In this document: piece by piece, positions 17,836-24,394 of the stretch
How positions within the stretch are numbered: the stretch's first letter is position 1
How the letters are laid out: each line of letters begins with the position of its first letter
NCBI GenBank assembly: GCA_902826155.1
Contig: CADEDU010000003.1
Location: 17,869-81,868, forward strand
Length of the DNA stretch: 64,000 nucleotides
Source: an uncultured beta proteobacterium
GTDB taxonomy: Bacteria > Pseudomonadota > Gammaproteobacteria > Burkholderiales > SG8-39
Direction: 5' to 3'
Translations under genes and position numbers: made by a program
Notes under the pieces: model-generated
The model's database searches: none
What the model saw: only the letters and a program-made list of their open reading frames with translations
Told to the model about the DNA's origin: nothing

Positions 17836-18657
17836 TCACAAGCACACCGGGCATTCGTCAGGTGCCGCCGCGGTCGTTCCCTGTGGTAACGCGCATGCGC
17901 CGCCGACGTACGCATCGACAATCGCGGGAATCAGCGCCGGCCGCTCGGTGCGCTTGCGCTCATCGAGCATTGCGCCGGCCCTCACGGCAGCCACAGCAGT
18001 GCGAAAGCCCGCCCGCGACGATTCGATCACCGGCACCGGACAACGTGCCGCCACCGCCGGGCCGATCGGCGCCATGCAGGTGCAGCCGAGCACGATCGAC
18101 TGCGCACCGTCGTCACGCACCGCTCGCTGGCACTCGGCGACGATGCGATCGATGATCGCCCCTTCGCGTCGGCCCATGCGCTGCTGGACGCCGTCGGCGG
18201 TCGTGAGTCGCGCGAGTTCCTCCTCGGGCGAGATGTGGCGCACGCCGAGGCACGCCTGTCCCGCGGCGGTCATGCGTGTGCGCTCGTCATAGAGAAACTT
18301 CATCGACGGCGGCCACACCGTCACGATCGAGAAGCGCCGTCCGCCCTGCGCGGCTTCGATCATGGCGGCTTCACCCGCGCCGATCACCGGAATGCGCAGC
18401 ACCGAGCGCATCGCCTCGATGCCGTAGTCGGCATAGGTGTTGATGAACACCGCATCGCAACCGGCGGCCGCAGCGCGCTGTGCCATGTCGACGTAGGCCA
18501 CATCGACCACCAGCCGGTCGTAGGGGTTGGACGCGAAGCCGGCAACGCGTGAAGTGATCAGCTCGGCCTGCACGCCGTCGACCGCCTGCTCGATCAGATG
18601 GGCGGGCATCTCGTTCGTGCGTGTGCCGCTGCCCAGCACTGCGATGCGAATACTCAT
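17836..18657 (-). CDS. Asp/Glu/hydantoin racemase-family protein
   Basis: This 273-residue cytosolic protein is of the cofactor-independent racemase superfamily, which inverts or isomerises amino acids, hydantoins or maleate using two cysteines. The second cysteine motif is intact (IVLGCTCMAPIGP, Cys192 and Cys194). At the first site, where a Cys is expected after a stretch like FIN-T, the sequence is FINTYADYGI, with Thr74/Tyr75 instead of Cys. Ordinary two-base racemisation is therefore doubtful. It lies between the deacylase and the binding protein, which supports a role on a D-amino acid or amide. A GGAGCGAACA stretch precedes the start. Confidence 0.8.
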   Translation of the reverse strand: MSIRIAVLGSGTRTNEMPAHLIEQAVDGVQAELITSRVAGFASNPYDRLVVDVAYVDMAQRAAAAGCDAVFINTYADYGIEAMRSVLRIPVIGAGEAAMIEAAQGGRRFSIVTVWPPSMKFLYDERTRMTAAGQACLGVRHISPEEELARLTTADGVQQRMGRREGAIIDRIVAECQRAVRDDGAQSIVLGCTCMAPIGPAVAARCPVPVIESSRAGFRTAVAAVRAGAMLDERKRTERPALIPAIVDAYVGGACALPQGTTAAAPDECPVCL

Positions 18658-18669
18658 TGTTCGCTCCTT

Positions 18670-18700
18670 CAGTTCGCGCGTCAGTTCGCGCGTCAGTTCG
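18670..18700. repeat. 12-base tandem repeat across the deacylase stop codon
   Basis: The 12-base unit CAGTTCGCGCGT occurs at 18670-18681 and 18682-18693, with a third partial copy at 18694-18700. Read on the minus strand, each copy supplies an in-frame TGA, so the deacylase ends in three successive in-frame stop codons just before the racemase ribosome binding site. Confidence 0.85.
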
Positions 18701-20414
18701 ATGGCGCGCTGCGCAGCACCTGCCCTGGCAGCTTACGTCCGGCAGGCCAGGCTTCGCCGGGCGGCGGCAACTGCTCGCCGTTGACGATGACGGCGTGGAT
18801 GCCACTCGGCCTCGAAATGAGCCGGTCGGCGCCGGCTGGCAGATCGTGCACCCGCTCGAGCGGACCGGCCGCCACCGTTGCCGGATCGAACACCACCACG
18901 TCGGCGGGCATACCCAACGCCAACCGACCTCGATCGACAATGCCGAACACCTCGGCAGTGCGCCCGGAGAGCATGTGCACCGCCTGCTCCAGCGTGAGTG
19001 CGTTGCGCTCGCGCACCCATCGGCCTAACAGGTGTGTCGAGTAGCACGCGTCGCACAGTTGCGACAGATGCGCGCCACCGTCACCCAGCCCCAGCACCAC
19101 GTTCGGGTCCTGCAGGATCTCCTGCGTTTCGTCTTCCTCGAAATTCACCAGCGCCATCTTGAACTTGGTGCGCAGATTGCCCGAGAGCGCCAGATCGAGA
19201 ATGCAATCGACCGGATGCACGCCGCGCGCCGCGGCGATCTCTTCGACCTTGCGGCCTTCGAGCGAGCGGTCTTCGGGGCACTGCGACACCTCGGTGTGGC
19301 GCCAGGCGGCGCGGCGCGTCTCGCCCTCGTCCTTGCCGCCGGTAAAGTAGCTGTCGCGTCCGCCGCGGCCGGCCACTTCCTCCCGGAACTGTTCGCGGAA
19401 CGCGGCATCGGCATAGATGCGCTTGAGGGCCGCTTCATCCTTCGCCTTGCGCACCGGCTCGAACAGCTTCCAGGTGTCGAACACCACCGGCGAGCGGAAA
19501 TCGAATTCGCTGACGATAGGCCGGCACGCGGTCTGCGGATAGATCCGCATGCCCTGGGCGATCAGCTCACGGGTGCGCACCAGCGCCTCGCGATGCCGCC
19601 ATGGTCCGAGCTGGCGCGACATCAGCGCGGTCCAGCACACCGGACGACCGCTCGCCTGATGCATCGCGATGTAGTCGTCGAACTGCGGCTCGCGCAGCGT
19701 GTTGTAGTGGATGATGCCGGTGCCGGCTTCGCCGACCGCACGCGCCAGTGCCTGCATCTCCTCCTTGTCAGCGAGCCGGCTGGGCACCGGTTTACCGTCG
19801 AAGCCCACGTGCACCGGCGAGACCGATGTGGCGAACGCGATCGCGCCGGCGCGCATCGCCTCGCGCACGATGCGTTGCATCTGCGCGAGCTCATCGGGCG
19901 TGGCCTTGCGCTCCACCGCCGCCTCGCCCATCACGTACAACCGCGTGGGCGTGTGGCCGATCATCGCGCCGACGTTGATGGCCGTGCCGCGCTGCTCGAT
20001 CGCGCGCAGATACTCGGGGAACGTCTCGAACGGCCAGTCATCGCCCAGTCCCGCTTCGAGCGCCGCCAGACTCATCGCCTCGACGCGCTCCAGGGTGCGC
20101 AGAATCAGCTTGCGCCCAGACGGACGCGTGGGTGCCACGCCGAACCCGCACGCCCCCATCACCACGCTGGTCACGCCATGCCAGGGCGAGATGGTGAGCA
20201 GCGGATCCCACAGCACCTGCGCGTCGTAGTGCGTGTGGATGTCGACGAAGCCCGGCGCAACGACGAGCCCATCGGCGTCGATCGTGCGCGATGCTGCATC
20301 GGGCGCATGGCCCAGCGCCACGACCTTGCCGTCGCGAATGCCGACGTCGCCATTGAAGCGCGGCGCTCCGGTGCCATCGACGATGGTACCGCCTTTGATT
20401 TTCAGGTCGTACAT
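18693..20414 (-). CDS. N-acyl-D-amino-acid deacylase-family amidohydrolase
   Basis: This 573-residue metallo-amidohydrolase is related to D-aminoacylase, which frees D-amino acids from their N-acyl forms. The metal-binding start GFVDIHTHYDAQVLWDP gives the HxH pair, and the family cysteine appears in VTSVVMGACGFGVAPTRP. The later GLGDGGAHLSQLCDACYSTH holds the catalytic aspartate region. N- and C-terminal beta segments (MYDLKIKGGTIVDGTGAP and MPADVVVFDPATVA) form the composite beta-sandwich of urease-type amidohydrolases. It is preceded by the permease with a 20-base gap. The exact N-acyl substrate is unknown. Confidence 0.88.
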   Translation of the reverse strand: MYDLKIKGGTIVDGTGAPRFNGDVGIRDGKVVALGHAPDAASRTIDADGLVVAPGFVDIHTHYDAQVLWDPLLTISPWHGVTSVVMGACGFGVAPTRPSGRKLILRTLERVEAMSLAALEAGLGDDWPFETFPEYLRAIEQRGTAINVGAMIGHTPTRLYVMGEAAVERKATPDELAQMQRIVREAMRAGAIAFATSVSPVHVGFDGKPVPSRLADKEEMQALARAVGEAGTGIIHYNTLREPQFDDYIAMHQASGRPVCWTALMSRQLGPWRHREALVRTRELIAQGMRIYPQTACRPIVSEFDFRSPVVFDTWKLFEPVRKAKDEAALKRIYADAAFREQFREEVAGRGGRDSYFTGGKDEGETRRAAWRHTEVSQCPEDRSLEGRKVEEIAAARGVHPVDCILDLALSGNLRTKFKMALVNFEEDETQEILQDPNVVLGLGDGGAHLSQLCDACYSTHLLGRWVRERNALTLEQAVHMLSGRTAEVFGIVDRGRLALGMPADVVVFDPATVAAGPLERVHDLPAGADRLISRPSGIHAVIVNGEQLPPPGEAWPAGRKLPGQVLRSAPSN

Positions 20415-20434
20415 TTACCTCTCCAAAGCGCCCC

Positions 20435-21259
20435 TCAACCGCGCCAGCGCAGCAGATGCCGCTCCAGCCGCTTCAAGCCCGCATTCAACACGATCCCGGT
20501 CAGCGCGAGGATCACCAGCCCCGCGAACACGCCGGCGGTGTCGAACAGCCCCGCCGCCTGGCCGATGAGAAAGCCGATGCCGCGATTGGACGAGATCAAC
20601 TCGCCCACCACCGCGCCGATCAGCGCATACGGCACCGACACCTTGAGTCCGGTGAGCACCCACGCGGCGGCCGACGGAAATACCACATGGCGCAACAGCT
20701 GCCAGCGGTTGGCGCCCATGATGCGCGTGGCGTGAATGTGCAGCGGATTCACGTCGCGCACGCCGGCGAACGTGTTGAGGAAAACCAGAAAGAACACGAT
20801 CAGCGCCGCCATCGCGATCTTCGATTCGATGCCGATGCCGAACCACATGATGAGCAGCGGTGCGAGCGCGATCTTGGGCATGCAGTAGACCGCGGTGATG
20901 TACGGATCGAACAGCTGCGCGAGCGTGTCGGAGCGTCCAAGCACGAAACCCACCGCGAAGCCGAGCAGCGCACCGATCACGAAGCCCAGGATCATCGCCT
21001 GGAACGTATAGCTGAACGCATTCACCAGCGTGCCGTTGCCCGCCCATTGCCACAGCTTCGCCGCCACGGCGAACGGCGAGCTGACGTAGAACGGATCGAT
21101 CAGGCGGCCCGATACCAGCTCCCACACGAGCAGGATCGCCACGCCGATGCCCAGCTGCCCCAGCCGCAGCCCCCAGCGCCGGCGCGCGTCGGCCAGCTCA
21201 GCCTGCTCCACCGCGCGCGAACGCGGCGCGATGATCGCTTCGGCGCTTTCCATCGTCAT
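20435..21259 (-). CDS. ABC transporter permease, SsuC/TauC-like
   Basis: This inner-membrane permease of about 274 residues belongs to the nitrate/sulfonate/taurine type of ABC importers. The binding-protein-dependent transport signature is seen in HATRIMGANRWQLLRHVVFP, with the coupling helix to the ATPase, and AYTYxFQAM-like helices precede it. The start MTMESAEAIIAPRS (base 21259) overlaps the ATPase stop by 4 bases. The in-frame stretch upstream to 21538 is the ATPase gene in another frame. Confidence 0.92.
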   Translation of the reverse strand: MTMESAEAIIAPRSRAVEQAELADARRRWGLRLGQLGIGVAILLVWELVSGRLIDPFYVSSPFAVAAKLWQWAGNGTLVNAFSYTFQAMILGFVIGALLGFAVGFVLGRSDTLAQLFDPYITAVYCMPKIALAPLLIMWFGIGIESKIAMAALIVFFLVFLNTFAGVRDVNPLHIHATRIMGANRWQLLRHVVFPSAAAWVLTGLKVSVPYALIGAVVGELISSNRGIGFLIGQAAGLFDTAGVFAGLVILALTGIVLNAGLKRLERHLLRWRG

Positions 21260-22071
21260 GACCGGCTCGCCGCGGCGACTTCCGGTGCCAGCAGATCCCA
21301 CAGCTCGGTGTGCAAGGTGCGGAACGCGTCGTCGAACTGGATACGCAATGGATCGCGCGGCCGCGCAATGTCGATCTCGCGCACCGCCTTGATCCGCCCG
21401 GGTCGCCCGGAGAACACGATGACGCGATCGGCCAGCGTGATCGCCTCGGCCAGATCGTGCGTGACGAACACGATCGTCTTGCGCGCGCGGCCCTGCGTTG
21501 ATGTCGGTGTCGATGGCGAGGCACCCGAGCGTTCCCATACTTGCAGCAGCTCGGCTTGCATGACGAGCTTCAGCTGCGCATCGAGTGCGCCGAATGGTTC
21601 GTCCATCAGCAGCGTGCCCGGGTCATAGGCGAGCACCTGGGCGAGCGCGACGCGTTTGCGCATCCCGCCTGACAACTCACTCGGAAAATGGTGGCGGAAC
21701 TGCTCCAGCCCGACGAGCGCGAGCATCTCGTCGACGCGCCGCGCGATCTCGGGTGCCGAGGCGCCGCGCAACATCAGCGGCAAGGCGATGTTCTGCTCGG
21801 TGGTGCGCCACGGCAGCAGGCTGTCCTGCTGCGTCATGTAGCCCACGGCCGTGTTGATGTCGGTGATCGCGCGCCCTTCGTGCTTCACCGTTCCGCTCGA
21901 AGGCGAGACGATGCCGGCGATCATGTTGAGCAGGGTCGACTTGCCGCAGCCCGACGGCCCCACCAGCGCCACGAATGCGCCGTCCTCGATAGTGAGATCG
22001 ATCGGCGACAGCGCCACCACTTCGCGCCCGCGCGCGACGAAGCTCTTGGTGACTGCGCCGATCTCGATCAT
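21256..22071 (-). CDS. ABC transporter ATPase, SsuB/TauB-like
   Basis: This cytoplasmic ATPase (271 residues) has Walker A GPSGCGKST (residues 38-46), Q-loop MTQQDSLLPWR, signature ELSGGMRKRVALAQ and Walker B LLMDEPFGALD. The H-loop is VTHDLAEA. An oddity is a low-complexity stretch of about 16 residues (SGASPSTPTSTQGR) between the D-loop helix and the H-loop strand, not usual in SsuB. It overlaps both neighbours by 4 bases, so receptor, ATPase and permease are translationally coupled in that order. Confidence 0.92.
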   Translation of the reverse strand: MIEIGAVTKSFVARGREVVALSPIDLTIEDGAFVALVGPSGCGKSTLLNMIAGIVSPSSGTVKHEGRAITDINTAVGYMTQQDSLLPWRTTEQNIALPLMLRGASAPEIARRVDEMLALVGLEQFRHHFPSELSGGMRKRVALAQVLAYDPGTLLMDEPFGALDAQLKLVMQAELLQVWERSGASPSTPTSTQGRARKTIVFVTHDLAEAITLADRVIVFSGRPGRIKAVREIDIARPRDPLRIQFDDAFRTLHTELWDLLAPEVAAASRS

Positions 22072-23057
22072 TCCGCCTTCGCTCCGGTGGCGCGGACCAC
22101 CTTGCCCAGCTCGCGCGTGTCGCGCTCGATCAGGCTCGCGAATTCGTCGGGCGAGCTGGTGATGACGTCGGCCGCCTGCGCCGTCAGCGTGTTGGCCACC
22201 TCGGGGTGGCGCACCGCCTGGATCAGCTCGACGTTCAGCTTGCGGATCGTCGCATCGGGGGTGCCGGCTGGCGCGAAAAACCCGAACCAGTAGTCCAGCT
22301 CGATGCCGGGCACGCCCAATTCGATCGACGTCGGCAGATCGGGCAACGCGGGCGAGCGCTTGGTGGAGGCCATGGCGAGCATGCGCAGGCGCCCGTCGCG
22401 AATGAACGGGCCGGCGGTGATGTAGGACGAAAACAGCAGATCGACGCGCCCGGCCACCAGTTCGGTCGTGGCCGCGGCCGCGCCCTTCATCGGCACGTGC
22501 ACCAACGGCACGCCCGCGACCTGCTGAAACATCGCGCCCTGCAGATGTCCGCCGGTGCCGATGCCCTGCGAGGAGTAACTCAGGCCGCCGGGTTTGGTCT
22601 TGGCCAGCGCGACCAGCTCTTTCAACGTCTTGGCCGGACTGTCAGCCGGCACCACCAGCACGCTAGGGAACGACATGAACGGCGTGATCGGGCGGAAGTC
22701 TTTGACCGCGTCGTACGGCAGCTTGTCGTACAGGCTTGGGTTGATCGCGTGCGTGGCCATGTGGCCGACGAACAGCATGTGGCCGTCGGGCGCGCTGTTC
22801 TTCACCGCGATCGCCGCCACCGAACCGGCGGCACCTGCCTTGTTCTCCACCACTACCGGCTGGCCGACGCTGGCCGCGAGTCGTTGCGCGATCAGCCGCG
22901 TCGACTTGTCGGTGCTGCCTCCGGGCGGAAACGGCACCACGAAGGTGATCGGCTTGCTCGGGAAGACGGCAGCAGTCTGCGCTTGCGCGACCGTGCCGAT
23001 GCCGATCGACGCGAGGGTGCACACACTGCCCAGCGCCATCGTCCAGGTACGCAACAT
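22068..23057 (-). CDS. Bug/TctC-family receptor coupled to ABC genes
   Basis: This periplasmic Bug-type receptor has 329 residues. The signal peptide runs from MLRTWTMALGSVCTLASIGI to VAQAQ, followed by FPSKPITFVVPFPPGGSTDK. Further signatures are VVVENKAGAAGSVAAIAVK and VPMKGAAAATTELVAGRVDL. Its stop codon overlaps the ATPase start in a TGA/ATG arrangement. That is striking, because Bug receptors normally serve TctAB carriers, not ABC importers. I chose the ATG at 23057; the in-frame extension upstream to 23333 runs into the phosphotransferase gene. Confidence 0.92.
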   Translation of the reverse strand: MLRTWTMALGSVCTLASIGIGTVAQAQTAAVFPSKPITFVVPFPPGGSTDKSTRLIAQRLAASVGQPVVVENKAGAAGSVAAIAVKNSAPDGHMLFVGHMATHAINPSLYDKLPYDAVKDFRPITPFMSFPSVLVVPADSPAKTLKELVALAKTKPGGLSYSSQGIGTGGHLQGAMFQQVAGVPLVHVPMKGAAAATTELVAGRVDLLFSSYITAGPFIRDGRLRMLAMASTKRSPALPDLPTSIELGVPGIELDYWFGFFAPAGTPDATIRKLNVELIQAVRHPEVANTLTAQAADVITSSPDEFASLIERDTRELGKVVRATGAKAE

Positions 23058-23119
23058 CTCGATCCTCGTTCCTCGTCGTTGCTTTGCGTCAGTGCTTTTC
23101 GTCGGTGAACGCGCTGCGT

Positions 23120-24190
23120 TCAACCCGGTCGTTGCTGCATCCGCTCGACCAGCGCCCAGCCCATTTCGGCGAGCGGCTTGGCGCGCTTGCCGGCGTCGAA
23201 CGCCTGATCGCTCGCGGCGGTGCCGTCGATCGCCCGCTTCATGATGCCCTGCAGGATCGCGCTCAACCGGAACATGTTGTAGGCCATGTAGAAATCCCAA
23301 TGCGGGATCGACGTCCGCCCGGTGCGCCGGCAATACGCTGCAACGTATTCCTCTTCGGAAGGAATGCCGAGCGCGCGCAGATCGAGCCCGCCGATGCCGC
23401 GGAATGCGCCGGGCGGAATGCGCCAGCTCATGCAGTGATAGGAAAAATCGGCGAGCGGATGGCCCAGCGTCGACAGCTCCCAGTCGAGGATCGCCAGAAT
23501 GCGCGGCTCGGTCGGGTGGAAGATCATGTTGTCCAGCCGATAGTCGCCATGCACCACGCTGGTCTCATCGCCGCCGGGGATATTGTGCGGCAGCCAGTCG
23601 ATCAGATTGTTCATCGCCGGGACGTGCTCGGTCTCCGAGGCGCGGTACTGCTTGACCCAGCGATCGATCTGGCGCGCGAGGTATTGCCCCGGCCGGCCGA
23701 ACGTTTCCAGGCCGACCGCCTTGTAATCGACCGAATGCAGCGCGGCCATCACGCGGTTCATCTCGTCGTAGATCGGCGCGCGCGCCGGCTGCGCGAGGCT
23801 GGGCAGCGCCTGGTCCCACAGCACGCGGCCATCGACCCACTCCATGATGAAGAACGCGCGGCCGATCACGCTCTCGTCGTCGCACAGCGCGTACATCTTC
23901 GGCACCGGAATGCCCGCCGCATGCAACGCCTTCATGACGCGATGCTCGCGATCGACCGCGTGCGCCGAGGGCAGCAGCTTGGCCGCAGGTCCCGGCTTGG
24001 CGCGCATGACGTAGCGATTGCTGCCCGCGGCGAGGCGAAAGGTCGGGTTCGACTGCCCGCCCTTGAACTGCTCGACCACCAACGGTCCGGCGAACGGCCC
24101 GACGTGCTGGCGCATGAAATCGGCCAGGCGCGCTTCGTCGAAGCGATGCTTCTCGGCGACGGGCATGGTGCCCATGAATTCTTCGAACAC
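23120..24190 (-). CDS. APH-like phosphotransferase, ACAD10/11-kinase type
   Basis: This protein of 356 residues has a protein-kinase-like (aminoglycoside phosphotransferase) fold. The catalytic loop is VVHGDYRLDNMIF (HGD...N) and the metal motif is ILDWELSTLGHPLADF; an N-lobe Gly-rich segment FKGGQSNPTFRL and the Lys/Arg strand YVMRAKPG are visible. This subtype is related to the kinase half of eukaryotic ACAD10/11, which phosphorylates 4-hydroxyacyl-CoAs before elimination. I placed the start at GTG 24190 because AAGGA lies five bases upstream; ATG 24175 is the alternative. It is the first gene of a 15-gene co-directional run. Confidence 0.87.
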   Translation of the reverse strand: MFEEFMGTMPVAEKHRFDEARLADFMRQHVGPFAGPLVVEQFKGGQSNPTFRLAAGSNRYVMRAKPGPAAKLLPSAHAVDREHRVMKALHAAGIPVPKMYALCDDESVIGRAFFIMEWVDGRVLWDQALPSLAQPARAPIYDEMNRVMAALHSVDYKAVGLETFGRPGQYLARQIDRWVKQYRASETEHVPAMNNLIDWLPHNIPGGDETSVVHGDYRLDNMIFHPTEPRILAILDWELSTLGHPLADFSYHCMSWRIPPGAFRGIGGLDLRALGIPSEEEYVAAYCRRTGRTSIPHWDFYMAYNMFRLSAILQGIMKRAIDGTAASDQAFDAGKRAKPLAEMGWALVERMQQRPG

Positions 24191-24394
24191 GCGAGTCCTT
24201 GGTGGCGGCGCTTGAACTGGGACCGATTCTAGCCCCGGCGCTCGGGGCGCGAGCACCCTGTGATCCACCGGGCCGCTGTTCGCTTGGCACCAGTCGCTCG
24301 GTGCACGTCGCTTGGTTATAGTGTGCGGGACCGGCTCGCAACGACACACGATCCGGTGGCGCCGCGGGCGCACACACAACAATAGGGGGAAGCC

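Noticed and set aside
24284..24322. Promoter-like TTGGCA and TATAGT before the copper oxidase
   Set aside because: The spacing is about 27 bases, too long for a normal sigma-70 promoter.
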